Source: Methyloversatilis universalis EHg5 | GTDB taxonomy: Bacteria > Pseudomonadota > Gammaproteobacteria > Burkholderiales > Rhodocyclaceae | Reading direction: 5' to 3' | Assembly (NCBI RefSeq): GCF_000378945.1 | Contig: NZ_KB900539.1 | Span: 1,935,142-1,999,141 of the forward strand | Length of the DNA stretch: 64,000 bases | In this document: positions 55,291 through 64,000 of the stretch, piece after piece | Numbering within the stretch: the stretch's first letter is position 1 | Layout of the letters: each line of letters opens with the position of its first letter | Position numbers and translations under genes: made by a program | Notes under the pieces: model-generated | Databases searched by the model: none | What the model was told of the DNA's origin: nothing | Seen by the model: the letters and a program-made list of their open reading frames with translations, nothing else

Positions 55291-55319
55291 GCCCCGCGGC
55301 TTAGCGGACGCCGCGGGGC
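55291..55319 (+). terminator. Hairpin after gltA
   Basis: Ten-base perfect stem GCCCCGCGGC (55291-55300) / GCCGCGGGGC (55310-55319) located 18 bases past the gltA stop. It lacks a T-run, so it is a weak terminator or stabiliser between gltA and sucA. Confidence 0.55.
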
Positions 55320-55458
55320 GTCAAACACACCGCATGCAGCAGGCCTTCTCGAATTTCCGCGAGACGGAAGGGGGCGCGGCACGACTGGCGCCATGTTCCC
55401 CGACCGCGCGGAAAGACGCGACAACAAACCCGGGTATCCCCGGGCGGAGGAGCGAACC

Positions 55459-58278
55459 ATGATGCACATGTTGAGCCATTCCTACCTCTTCGGGGGCAAC
55501 GCGCCCTTCGTCGAGGAGCTGTACGAGTCCTACCTCGCCAACCCCGGCTCGGTGCCGGATGCCTGGCGCACCTATTTCGAATCCCTTCAGCATCTGCCCG
55601 GCGCCGCCAGCGACGTGGCCCACGCGCCTGTCGTGGCCTCGTTCGCCGAAATGGCCAAGCGCGGCCCGGTCCGCACGGTGGCCGCAGCCGGCGACGACAA
55701 GCGCCAGGTCGGCGTGCTGCAGATGATCAACGCCTATCGTTTTCTCGGTAACCGCTGGGCGCAGCTCGATCCGCTCAAGCGCGCCGAACGGCCGGACATT
55801 TCCGAACTCGAGCCGTCGCACTACGGTTTCACCGAAGCCGACCTGAACGATAGCTTCAGCACCGGCTCCTTCAAGTTCCCGCAGGAAGACCGCGCCAGCC
55901 TGCGCGAAATCCTGGAGGCGGTCCGCCAGGTGTATTGCGGCAGCATCGGCGCCGAGTACATGTACATGGCCGACATTGCCCAGAAGCGCTGGATCCAGTC
56001 GCGTCTGGAGCCGATGCGCGGCAACTACGGCTACAGCGCCGACGACCGCAAGCGCTTCCTCGAGCGCGCTACCGCGGCGGAAACGCTGGAGCGCTACCTG
56101 CATACCAAATACGTCGGCCAGAAGCGCTTCTCGCTCGAAGGCGGCGAATCGACCATCGTCGCGATGGACGAACTGGTGCGCGTAGCCGCAGGGCAGGGCG
56201 CTCAGGAAATCGTGATCGGCATGGCCCACCGCGGCCGCCTGAACGTGCTGGTGAACACGCTGGGCAAGGCGCCCTCGATGCTGTTCTCCGAATTCGAAGG
56301 CAAGGCTGCCTCCGACCTGTCGGCCGGCGACGTGAAGTACCACATGGGCTTCTCGTCCGACGTGAGCACCCCGGCCGGTCCGGTGCACCTGACCCTGGCG
56401 TTCAACCCGTCACACCTGGAAATCGTGAATCCGGTGGTGGTCGGTTCGGTCTATGCCCGCCAGCGCCGTCGCGGCGACAAGACCGGTACCCAGGTCATCC
56501 CGGTGCTGCTGCACGGCGATGCCGCGGTGGCCGGTCAGGGCGTGAACCAGGAAATGCTGAACTTCTCGCAGACGCGCGGCTACGGCGTCGGCGGCACGGT
56601 GCACATCATCGTGAACAACCAGATCGGCTTCACCACCTCCGATCCGCGCGACTACCGCTCCTCGCTGTACTGCACCGACATCTTCAAGATGGTCGAGGCG
56701 CCCATCTTCCACGTGAATGGCGACGACCCGGAAGCGGTGGCCTTCGTGACCAAGATGGCGATGGAATTCCGCGCCGAGTTCAAGAAGGACGTGGTGATCG
56801 ACATCATCTGCTATCGCAAGCTCGGTCATAACGAGCAGGACGAGCCGATGGTGACCCAGCCGCTGATGTACAAGAAGATCGCCGCTCATCCGGGCACCCG
56901 CAAGCTGTACGCCGACCGCCTGATTTCCGCCGGCGTGATCGATGCGGCTTCGCCGGAACAGATGATCGCCGACTACCGTGCCGCGCTGGATGAAGGCCGT
57001 CTGGCGACCAATCCGGTGCTGACCAACCACCAGCGTCGCTTCGCGGTGGACTGGACGCCTTTCCTGAAACAGCCCTACACCGACGAGTGCGACACCCGCG
57101 TGCCGCGCGAGGAACTGGCCCGCCTGGGCGAGCGCCTCACCGCGGTACCCGAAGGTTTCTCGCTGCACTCGCGCGTGCAGAAGATCATCGACGACCGCCG
57201 CGGCATGGCCGCCGGCAGCCAGCCGGTGGACTGGGGCATGGGTGAGAACCTGGCCTACGCCACGCTGCTGGTCGAAGGCTATGGCGTGCGCGTGTCCGGT
57301 GAAGACTGCGGCCGCGGCACCTTCTTCCACCGTCATGCGGTGCTGCACGACCAGAAGCGCGAGCGCTGGGACAGTGGCAACTACATGCCGCTGCAGCATC
57401 TGCAGCCCAATCAGGCGCCCTGCGTGGTAATCGATTCGGTGCTGTCGGAAGAGGCGGTGCTCGGTTTCGAATACGGCTACTCGACCACCGAACCGAACGA
57501 ACTGGTGGTGTGGGAAGCACAGTTCGGCGACTTCGCCAACGGTGCCCAGGTGGTGTTCGACCAGTTCATCAGTTCGGGTGAAGCGAAGTGGGGTCGTCTG
57601 TGCGGCCTGACCATGATGCTGCCGCACGGCTACGAAGGGCAGGGTCCGGAGCATTCGTCGGCGCGCATCGAGCGCTACATGCAGCTGTCGGCCGAGAACA
57701 ACTGGCAGGTCATCATCCCGACCACGCCGGCTCAGGTGTTCCACCTGCTGCGTCGCCAGATGCTGCGCAAGGTGCGCAAGCCGCTGGTCATCATCACGCC
57801 TAAATCCCTGCTGCGTCACAAGGACGCAGTGTCTTCGCTGGACGAACTGGCCAACGGCCGCTTCCAGCCGGTCATCCCGGAAGTGGATGCGCTGGACGAC
57901 GCCTCGGTCGAGCGCGTCATCCTGTGCAGCGGCAAGATCTACTACGAACTGCTGGCCCACCGCCGCGCCCAGGACGTGAAGAACCTCGCCATCCTGCGCC
58001 TGGAGCAGCCCTATCCCTTCCCGGCTGACGAGCTGGCGACCCAGCTTGCGCGCTATCCGAAGGCGACGGCGGTCACCTGGGTACAGGAGGAGCCGCGCAA
58101 TCAGGGCATGTGGTACTGGCTGATCTCGCGCGCCTTCCTCGGCAAGGCACTGGGCGGGCTCAAGCTCGAACTGGTGTCGCGTCCGGCCTCGGCCTCGCCC
58201 GCGGTGGGTTACGCCGCAAAGCACAACGCCCAGCAAAAGGCGGTCATCGAAGCAGCGATCGAAGGAGTGGGGCGCTGA
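55459..58278 (+). CDS. sucA: 2-Oxoglutarate dehydrogenase E1 component
   Basis: 939 residues. N-terminal E2-interaction region (HSYLFGGNAPFVEELYESYL), thiamine-diphosphate core with VIGMAHRGRLNVLVNTLGKA and the ThDP motif near GDAAVAGQGVNQE, and the C-terminal transketolase-like domain (MLPHGYEGQGPEHSSARIE). It decarboxylates 2-oxoglutarate and passes succinyl to SucB. GGAGGAG precedes the ATG at 55459. Confidence 0.96.
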   Translation: MMHMLSHSYLFGGNAPFVEELYESYLANPGSVPDAWRTYFESLQHLPGAASDVAHAPVVASFAEMAKRGPVRTVAAAGDDKRQVGVLQMINAYRFLGNRWAQLDPLKRAERPDISELEPSHYGFTEADLNDSFSTGSFKFPQEDRASLREILEAVRQVYCGSIGAEYMYMADIAQKRWIQSRLEPMRGNYGYSADDRKRFLERATAAETLERYLHTKYVGQKRFSLEGGESTIVAMDELVRVAAGQGAQEIVIGMAHRGRLNVLVNTLGKAPSMLFSEFEGKAASDLSAGDVKYHMGFSSDVSTPAGPVHLTLAFNPSHLEIVNPVVVGSVYARQRRRGDKTGTQVIPVLLHGDAAVAGQGVNQEMLNFSQTRGYGVGGTVHIIVNNQIGFTTSDPRDYRSSLYCTDIFKMVEAPIFHVNGDDPEAVAFVTKMAMEFRAEFKKDVVIDIICYRKLGHNEQDEPMVTQPLMYKKIAAHPGTRKLYADRLISAGVIDAASPEQMIADYRAALDEGRLATNPVLTNHQRRFAVDWTPFLKQPYTDECDTRVPREELARLGERLTAVPEGFSLHSRVQKIIDDRRGMAAGSQPVDWGMGENLAYATLLVEGYGVRVSGEDCGRGTFFHRHAVLHDQKRERWDSGNYMPLQHLQPNQAPCVVIDSVLSEEAVLGFEYGYSTTEPNELVVWEAQFGDFANGAQVVFDQFISSGEAKWGRLCGLTMMLPHGYEGQGPEHSSARIERYMQLSAENNWQVIIPTTPAQVFHLLRRQMLRKVRKPLVIITPKSLLRHKDAVSSLDELANGRFQPVIPEVDALDDASVERVILCSGKIYYELLAHRRAQDVKNLAILRLEQPYPFPADELATQLARYPKATAVTWVQEEPRNQGMWYWLISRAFLGKALGGLKLELVSRPASASPAVGYAAKHNAQQKAVIEAAIEGVGR

Positions 58279-58304
58279 GGCGCCCCCGAAAGGGAGACAG
58301 ATAA

Positions 58305-59588
58305 ATGCTCATCGAAGTGAAGGTTCCCCAGCTGTCCGAATCGGTGGCCGAAGCCACGCTGGTCCGCTGGCATAAGAAGGTTGGCGAGGCGGTTGCCCGT
58401 GATGAAAACCTGATCGACATCGAAACCGACAAGGTGGTGCTGGAAACCCCGGCACCGGACGCTGGCGTGCTGGTGGCCATCGTCAAGAGCGACGGTGCCT
58501 CGGTCACCAGCGGTGAACTGATCGCCCAGATCGACACCGATGCCAAGGCCTCGGCCGCCGCGCCGGCAGCCGCGGCCGCACCTGCCGCTGCAGCGGCAGG
58601 CGTCAGCGCTGCGACGGCGTCTTCGGCCGCTCCCGGCGGCCCGGCCAGCCCGGCCGCGCGCAAGATCATGGACGAACGCGGCCTGAGCGCTGCCGACGTG
58701 CCGGGTACCGGCCGCGGCGGTCGCATCACCAAGCCGGACGCCGCCGGCGCACCTCAGCCCGCCGCGCCGGCACCGGCCGTTCCGTCGGCTGCCGTGGCCC
58801 GTCCGGCGCCCGCCGCAGCCGCTGCGGCCCCGGCCGCAGCGCTGCCCCAGCCGCCGATGCCGGTGAAACTGGAAGAGCTGCTGGCCGACCGTCCGCAGCA
58901 GCGCGTGCCGATGTCGCGCCTGCGTGCCCGCGTGGCCGAACGTCTGCTGCAGTCGCAGGCGCAGAACGCCATCCTGACCACGTTCAACGAAGTGAACATG
59001 GGCCCGCTGATGGAGCTGCGCAAGAAGTACGCCGAGAAGTTCGAGAAGACCCACGGCGTCAAGCTGGGCTTCATGTCCTTCTTCGTGAAGGCCGCGCTGC
59101 AGGCGCTGCGCAAGTTCCCGGTGCTGAATGCGTCGGTCGATGGCAATGACATCGTCTATCACGGCTTCTTCGACATCGGCATCGCCGTGGGCAGCCCGCG
59201 CGGTCTGGTGGTGCCCATTCTGCGTGACGCCGACCAGATGAGCTTTGCCGACATCGAGCAGAAGATTGCCGAATTCGGTCAGAAGGCCAAGGACGGCAAG
59301 CTGTCGATCGAGGACCTGACCGGCGGCACCTTCTCCATTTCCAACGGCGGCGTGTTCGGCTCGATGCTGTCGACGCCCATCATCAACCCGCCGCAATCGG
59401 CCATCCTGGGCATCCACGCGACCAAGGACCGCCCGGTCGTCGAGAACGGCCAGATCGTGATCCGACCGATCAACTATCTGGCAATGTCCTACGACCACCG
59501 CATCATCGACGGCCGCGAAGCTGTACTCGGCCTGGTGACCATGAAGGAGGCGCTGGAAGACCCGGCCCGCCTGCTGTTCGACGTATAA
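58305..59588 (+). CDS. sucB: 2-Oxoglutarate dehydrogenase E2 (dihydrolipoyl succinyltransferase)
   Basis: 427 residues. Single lipoyl domain with the lipoylated lysine K43 in [12 protein letters not shown]; a peripheral-subunit-binding domain around 107-140 ([20 protein letters not shown]), flanked by long Ala/Pro linkers; then the CoA-acyltransferase domain with the catalytic [12 protein letters not shown]. It is 26 bases after sucA. Confidence 0.96.
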   Translation: MLIEVKVPQLSESVAEATLVRWHKKVGEAVARDENLIDIETDKVVLETPAPDAGVLVAIVKSDGASVTSGELIAQIDTDAKASAAAPAAAAAPAAAAAGVSAATASSAAPGGPASPAARKIMDERGLSAADVPGTGRGGRITKPDAAGAPQPAAPAPAVPSAAVARPAPAAAAAAPAAALPQPPMPVKLEELLADRPQQRVPMSRLRARVAERLLQSQAQNAILTTFNEVNMGPLMELRKKYAEKFEKTHGVKLGFMSFFVKAALQALRKFPVLNASVDGNDIVYHGFFDIGIAVGSPRGLVVPILRDADQMSFADIEQKIAEFGQKAKDGKLSIEDLTGGTFSISNGGVFGSMLSTPIINPPQSAILGIHATKDRPVVENGQIVIRPINYLAMSYDHRIIDGREAVLGLVTMKEALEDPARLLFDV

Positions 59589-59683
59589 ACCCTCTCGTTG
59601 CAAGTCACGTCTGAGCGCCGCCCGGAGAGAGGGCCGGACGGCGCCGCGGACCCAGACTGCTTCCTTTTTCCGGAGCATTGAAG

Positions 59684-61120
59684 ATGTCCAAAGAATTTGA
59701 TGTCGTCGTGATCGGCGCCGGCCCCGGCGGTTACGTTGCCGCCATCCGCGCAGCGCAGCTCGGCCTCAGCGCTGCCTGCGTCGAGTACAACAGCTACGCC
59801 GACCCGAAGGGCGAAGTGCGCCTCGGCGGCACCTGCCTGAACGTGGGCTGCATTCCGTCCAAGGCGCTGCTGCAGTCGTCCGAACTGTTCGAGCAGGCCA
59901 ACCACTCCTTCGTCATGCACGGCATTTCGGTCGAGTCGCCGAAGATGGACGTCGGCGTCATGATGAAGCGCAAGGACAACATCGTCGGCCAGCTCACCAC
60001 AGGCATCCGCGGCCTGTTCAAGAAGAACAACGTGACGCTGCTGTCGGGCCTGGGCAGTTTTGCCGGCCGCGAGGACGAGAAGTGGAAGGTTGCGGTCACC
60101 CGCAACGGCGCCACCGAGCATGTGCTGGCCAAGCACGTCATCGTCGCCACCGGTTCGCGTGCCCGTCACCTGCCGGGCATCGAGGTCGATAACAAGGTGG
60201 TGTGCGACAACGAAGGCGCGCTCGCTTTCGACGGCGCACCGAAGAAGCTGGGCGTGATCGGCGCCGGCGTGATCGGCCTTGAACTGGGCAGCGTGTGGAA
60301 GCGCCTCGGCGCCGAAGTCACCATCCTGGAAGCGGCTCCGGAATTCCTGTCGGCGGCCGACCCGGCCATCACCAAGGAAGCCTGGAAAACCTTCGTTGCC
60401 AAGCAGAAGCTGGGCATCAAGCTGGGTGCGAAGATCGGCAAGGTCGAGCGTACCGCTGCCGGCGTGCGCGTCGAGTACGAACACAAGGACGAACAGCATG
60501 TGCTCGAGTGCGACCGCCTCATCGTATCGGTCGGCCGCATTCCGAACACCGATGGCCTGAATGGCGAATCGGTGGGCCTGAAGATCAGCGAGCGCGGCTT
60601 CATCGAAGTCGACGCGCAGGGCCGCACCAATCTGGCCAATGTGTGGGCGGTGGGCGATGTGGTGCCGGGCCCGATGCTGGCGCACAAGGGCATGGAAGAG
60701 GGCGTCATGGTGGCGGAGTGCATCGCCGGCCAGAACGGCCACGTCAATCACGACACCGTGCCCTGGGTCATCTACACCCATCCGGAAATCGCCTGGGTGG
60801 GCAAGACCGAAACCCAGCTCAAGGCCGAAGGCATCGAGTACAAGGCCGGTCAGATTCCGTTCGCGGCCAACGGTCGCGCGCTGGGTCAGGGTGACACCAC
60901 CGGTTTCGTGCGCATGTATGCCTGCGCCAAGACCGACCGCATCCTCGGCGTGCACGTGATCGGCAACAACGCATCGGAACTGATTGCCGAAGCGGTGGTG
61001 GCGATGGAATTCGACGCCTGCTCCGAAGACATCGCGCGCATCTGCCACGCCCACCCGACGCTGTCGGAGGTGATGCACGAAGCCGCGCTGGCCTGCGACA
61101 AGCGCCCGCTGCACTTCTGA
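59684..61120 (+). CDS. lpdA: Dihydrolipoyl dehydrogenase (E3)
   Basis: 478 residues. FAD motif [20 protein letters not shown], redox-active disulfide [19 protein letters not shown] motif [20 protein letters not shown], and the interface [15 protein letters not shown] with the catalytic His-Glu pair. It reoxidises the lipoyl group of SucB. ATG 59684 follows CGGAG; an in-frame TTG lies six bases earlier. Confidence 0.96.
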   Translation: MSKEFDVVVIGAGPGGYVAAIRAAQLGLSAACVEYNSYADPKGEVRLGGTCLNVGCIPSKALLQSSELFEQANHSFVMHGISVESPKMDVGVMMKRKDNIVGQLTTGIRGLFKKNNVTLLSGLGSFAGREDEKWKVAVTRNGATEHVLAKHVIVATGSRARHLPGIEVDNKVVCDNEGALAFDGAPKKLGVIGAGVIGLELGSVWKRLGAEVTILEAAPEFLSAADPAITKEAWKTFVAKQKLGIKLGAKIGKVERTAAGVRVEYEHKDEQHVLECDRLIVSVGRIPNTDGLNGESVGLKISERGFIEVDAQGRTNLANVWAVGDVVPGPMLAHKGMEEGVMVAECIAGQNGHVNHDTVPWVIYTHPEIAWVGKTETQLKAEGIEYKAGQIPFAANGRALGQGDTTGFVRMYACAKTDRILGVHVIGNNASELIAEAVVAMEFDACSEDIARICHAHPTLSEVMHEAALACDKRPLHF

Positions 61121-61138
61121 TCGACCAGGAAACGGACC

Positions 61139-62290
61139 ATGGGCGCCGCCTCGCATGACATCCTGAAGGTCCCCGAACGGGGCATGCTGGACATCTTCGA
61201 GGCGCAGCTCAAGGTCCGCGGCTACACCGCGGACGCATCGCAGCGCGGCGCGGCCGAGCGGCTGCAGAAGCTGTACACCGAACTGCTCGGCTTCAAGGCC
61301 GCGCGCCGCACCCAGCTGCGCAAGCTGCTGTCGCGTGCGCAGCCGCCGCGCGGCGTGTGGTTCTGGGGTGGCGTGGGGCGCGGCAAGAGCTTCCTGATGG
61401 ACTGCTTCTATGACGCCGTGCCCTACCGCCGCAAGAAGCGCGTGCATTTCCACGCCTTCATGCAGCAGATCCACGAAGCACTGAAGAAGCACAAGAACGA
61501 AGCCGATCCGCTGGCACAGGTGGCGGACGACATCGCGAAAAGCACCCGTCTGCTGTGCTTCGACGAATTCCACGTGTCCGACATTGCGGACGCGATGATC
61601 CTCGGCCGTCTGGTCGAGGCGCTGTTCGAGCGGGGTGTGGTGTTCGTCGCCACCTCCAACTACCCGCCGGACGGCCTGTATCCGAACGGCCTGCAGCGGC
61701 AGAACTTCCTGCCCACCATCGAGCTGCTGAAAAAGCGTCTCGAAGTGTTCGAACTCGACGCCGGCATCGACTACCGGCTGCGCTCGCTGGAGCGCATGGA
61801 CATTTTCATGGTGCCCGGCGGCAAGGCGGCCGATGCAAAGCTGGCCGACGACTTCCGCCAGATCTGTGGCGAACCCTGTCCGGCCGGCCCGCTGGAAATT
61901 CTCGGTCGCACGCTGAAAACCCGCGACCGCTCGCTGGGTGCGGCCTGGTTCGATTTCCACGAGCTGTGCGGCGGCCCGCGCTCGCAGAACGACTACCTCG
62001 AACTGGCGCGCCGCTATCACTCCATCCTGATTTCCAACGTGCCGAAGATGGGCCGTGACCAGGCGAACGAAGCGCGCCGCTTCACCTGGCTGGTGGACGT
62101 GCTGTACGACTTCCGGGTCAAGCTCATCCTGTCCGCCGAGGTCGACGCGCCGGCGCTGTATACCGACGGCCCGCATGCGAACGAATTCACCCGCACCGTG
62201 AGCCGCCTGATCGAAATGCGTACGCGCGAATACCTGGCGTCGCCCCACCGTGTGGATTTCGCCGGCAGCATGTCCACCGTAGCGGCCTGA
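61139..62290 (+). CDS. zapE: Cell division protein ZapE (AFG1-like ATPase)
   Basis: 383 residues. Walker A FWGGVGRGKSF (about 76-86) and Walker B RLLCFDEFHVSD, plus ATSNYPPDGLYPNGLQR, define the AFG1/ZapE family. ZapE binds FtsZ at the division site under low oxygen in E. coli. It is 18 bases after lpdA, as in many betaproteobacteria. Confidence 0.93.
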   Translation: MGAASHDILKVPERGMLDIFEAQLKVRGYTADASQRGAAERLQKLYTELLGFKAARRTQLRKLLSRAQPPRGVWFWGGVGRGKSFLMDCFYDAVPYRRKKRVHFHAFMQQIHEALKKHKNEADPLAQVADDIAKSTRLLCFDEFHVSDIADAMILGRLVEALFERGVVFVATSNYPPDGLYPNGLQRQNFLPTIELLKKRLEVFELDAGIDYRLRSLERMDIFMVPGGKAADAKLADDFRQICGEPCPAGPLEILGRTLKTRDRSLGAAWFDFHELCGGPRSQNDYLELARRYHSILISNVPKMGRDQANEARRFTWLVDVLYDFRVKLILSAEVDAPALYTDGPHANEFTRTVSRLIEMRTREYLASPHRVDFAGSMSTVAA

Positions 62291-62377
62291 GCTCTGCGTT
62301 CCGCCGCCTGAACGGCGGACCTTTCCTCGCCGCCGGACGTCTACACTGCGCACAGAACCCATGGTCGCAGGTGTCCG

Positions 62378-63175
62378 ATGTCCGTCTCCGCATTGCTCCG
62401 CAGATTCCTGATGCTGTGTCTGCTGTGCCCGCTGATCGCGGTCGCGCAGGTGAAGCTCGACATCATTCCGCTCAAGCACCGCACGCCCGATCAGGTACTG
62501 CCAGCGCTGCGCCCTCTGGTCGGTGGCGACGCCGCGCTGTCCGGCGCCAACAACCGCATCTTCATCCGCGCTGACGCCGCCACCCGCGCCGCAGTGAAGC
62601 AGGCCATCGACGCGCTCGACACGCCGCTGCGCAGCCTGATGATTTCGGTGCGCCAGGACAATGACGACACCGTGCAGCAGGACGGCGCAGGCGTGTCCGG
62701 CGAAGTGGGGCGCGACACCCGTGTGCGTGCCCGCGTGTGGTCCACCCGGGGCGATGCCGGCGACCGGCTTTCGCAGCGGGTGCAGGTGGTGGAGGGGGGC
62801 GCCGCCTTCATACAGGTCGGCAGCGCCACGCCCATGCCCTTCAGCCAGGTGGTGGTCGGGCCGGGCGGTGCGGCGATCAGTCAGGGCGTGCAGTACCGCG
62901 ACGTCTCCAGCGGCTTCTACGCCCAGCCGCGGGTCAATGGCGAGCAGGTGACGCTGGACATTTCACCGCAGAAGGAATCGCTGTCCGACACCCAGTACGG
63001 CGAAGTGCGCAGTGCCCGTCTGATCAGCACGGTGCGCGGCCGGCTGGGGGAGTGGATCGAACTGGGCTCGTCCGGTCACGACGAACAGGTAAGCGAGCAC
63101 GGCATCACCCGATACGGCACGCGCGACGCACAGTCGCAGCGACGCATCTGGGTCAGGGTCGACGCAGTGCAATGA
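62378..63175 (+). CDS. Exported secretin-N-domain-like protein
   Basis: 265 residues. A signal peptide (about 1-23, ending VAQ) is followed by a secretin N-type fold (LDIIPLKHRTPDQVLPALRP, NNRIFIRADAATRAAVKQAI, DALDTPLRSLMISVRQD). The rest is beta-rich with no secretin pore domain, so it is not a complete secretin. It could act in pilus or secretion assembly or be free-standing; no partner genes are nearby. Confidence 0.7.
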   Translation: MSVSALLRRFLMLCLLCPLIAVAQVKLDIIPLKHRTPDQVLPALRPLVGGDAALSGANNRIFIRADAATRAAVKQAIDALDTPLRSLMISVRQDNDDTVQQDGAGVSGEVGRDTRVRARVWSTRGDAGDRLSQRVQVVEGGAAFIQVGSATPMPFSQVVVGPGGAAISQGVQYRDVSSGFYAQPRVNGEQVTLDISPQKESLSDTQYGEVRSARLISTVRGRLGEWIELGSSGHDEQVSEHGITRYGTRDAQSQRRIWVRVDAVQ

Positions 63176-63322
63176 GCCCTCGGGATCGCTTGCCAGGAAG
63201 CTCATGAATTTCCCTAGCCACGCTTCAAGCCACCGGCGACGCGGCGGGGCAGCCGGGCCGCGATACTGAAAGTGCGCCGGAAGACGGCGCGCACATTCAC
63301 AACCGACTGTCAGGAGATCATC

Positions 63323-63397
63323 ATGAACTGGGAAACCCCGAAGGCCACCGATCTGCGTTTCGGCTTCGAAATCACGATGTACGTCGCCAACCGCTGA
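63323..63397 (+). CDS. pqqA: PQQ precursor peptide PqqA
   Basis: 24 residues, [20 protein letters not shown] followed by VANR. The Glu (E16) and Tyr (Y20) separated by three residues in the EITMY core are the two residues cross-linked by PqqE and fused into pyrroloquinoline quinone. AGGAG lies 8 bases before the ATG. It is followed by a stable hairpin and then pqqB. PQQ serves quinoprotein alcohol dehydrogenases. Confidence 0.95.
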   Translation: MNWETPKATDLRFGFEITMYVANR

Positions 63398-63408
63398 GGT
63401 TCGACGCT

Positions 63409-63438
63409 CCGGCGGGTTCGCCCGCCGGAACCGGTTTT
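63409..63438 (+). terminator. UUCG-loop hairpin between pqqA and pqqB (attenuator)
   Basis: CCGGCGGG (63409-63416), loop TTCG, CCCGCCGG (63421-63428), then AACCGG and TTTTT (63434-63438). The very stable UUCG stem with a nearby T-run fits a partial terminator or RNA-stabilising element that keeps pqqA transcript above pqqBCDE. Confidence 0.7.
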
Positions 63439-63549
63439 TCCGGTCCTGCCTGCGGGCGGGGCCTGTTCCATCCGGCGCCTCGCGCTGCCGGCAGAAAAAT
63501 AGGCCGCAACAGGCCTGACCGGGCTCCACCGAGCCCACGGAGGAGAAGC

Positions 63550-64000
63550 ATGCGTCTGCACGTACTGGGTTCCGCAGCCGGAGGCGGTTTTCCGCAGTGG
63601 AACTGCAACTGCCCGAATTGCGACGGACTGCGCAAGGGCACGATCAAGGCGCGGGCGCGCACGCAGTCGTCGATCACGGTCAGTGGCGACAATGAGAACT
63701 GGGTGCTGTTCAACGCTTCGCCCGACATCCTGACCCAGTTCCAGCGTTTTCCCGAATTGCAGCCGGCGCGCGCGCTGCGCGACACCGCGGTAAAGGCTAT
63801 CGTGCTGATCGACGGCCAGATCGATCACACCACCGGCCTCTACATGCTGCGCGAACACCGCCAGCCGCATCAGATATGGTGCACGCCGCCGGTGCGGCAG
63901 GATCTGACCGAAGGCAATCCGCTGTTCCGTCTGCTCGGCCATTACTGCGGCATCGAGTGGAACGAGCTGGGCATCGACGACCGCGAATTCACCATCGCCG
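63550..64000 (+). CDS. pqqB: PQQ biosynthesis protein PqqB (5' part, cut by window end)
   Basis: The first 150 residues are present. [20 protein letters not shown] and [20 protein letters not shown] are the PqqB start, and [18 protein letters not shown] is part of the metallo-beta-lactamase-like fold. PqqB hydroxylates a tyrosine-derived intermediate of PQQ synthesis. GGAG lies 5 bases upstream of the ATG at 63550. The gene runs off the window. Confidence 0.95.
   Translation, partial: MRLHVLGSAAGGGFPQWNCNCPNCDGLRKGTIKARARTQSSITVSGDNENWVLFNASPDILTQFQRFPELQPARALRDTAVKAIVLIDGQIDHTTGLYMLREHRQPHQIWCTPPVRQDLTEGNPLFRLLGHYCGIEWNELGIDDREFTIA

Noticed and set aside
56410-58236. 608-residue antisense frame across sucA, and similar long antisense frames over other core genes
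   Set aside because: They are shadows of well-recognised genes. His/Gln/Arg-rich translations match no family and the true strand is certain.

Overview
The window is a high-GC proteobacterial chromosome segment. The gene order sdhCDAB-sdhE-gltA-odhAB-lpd-zapE, the B12-dependent ribonucleotide reductase, several sulfonate-scavenging systems and the start of a pqqAB operon point to a betaproteobacterium, probably a facultative methylotroph of the Methyloversatilis/Rhodocyclales type. That taxonomic placement is inferred from gene content; no rRNA gene is present.

Layout: (1) 1-6422 is a core-like stretch with rnk, a small cupin, a DUF1328 protein, two membrane diguanylate cyclases and a voltage-gated-type potassium channel. 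(2) 6423-11100 is a foreign, visibly AT-richer island. It carries a complete integron-type gene cassette (6682-8303, minus strand, with a recognisable 57-bp attC) encoding a two-gene CBASS anti-phage system: a CD-NTase and a 2TM-beta-barrel Cap15-like effector. Next come mosaic remnants of an IS1182-like and an IS110/IS1111-like element, a GIY-YIG protein that looks like a second cassette, a second copy of the IS1182-like end, and a small lipoprotein. No integron integrase is in the window. (3) 11255-16231 holds nrdJ and a lipid-type ABC exporter.

(4) 16393-41867 is dominated by organosulfur acquisition. It contains an orphan sulfonate-binding protein; a cysteine hydrolase with a divergent AraC regulator; a Fe/2OG-type dioxygenase; a GntR-controlled operon that couples an APS-reductase-like flavoprotein and ferredoxin to a sulfonate-type ABC importer and a HEAT-repeat protein; a FAD/NAD(P) oxidoreductase; a ten-gene minus-strand operon (ssuA-ssuC-ssuB-ssuA-sfnB-like-ssuC-ssuB-ssuF-RBBP9-like-lsfA) ending in a terminator; and sbp-ssuE-ssuD. 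Three of these transcription units share a 21-bp upstream motif (GCAnCGCnG-n5-ATTGGTT) with the same internal spacing 70-100 bp before the first start codon, so they probably form one sulfur-starvation regulon.

(5) 40698-43882 has an antenna-less photolyase-like flavoprotein, a DUF3429 membrane protein and a full photolyase. (6) 43898-47205 contains a Cys/Met-type PLP enzyme behind a strong 5' hairpin, two lipoproteins and a class III cyclase-FHA fusion. (7) 47212-62290 is central carbon metabolism: a CitE-like lyase, mdh, a divergent GntR regulator, and the succinate dehydrogenase, citrate synthase and 2-oxoglutarate dehydrogenase genes. (8) A secretin-N-like exported protein, pqqA and the 5' part of pqqB close the window.
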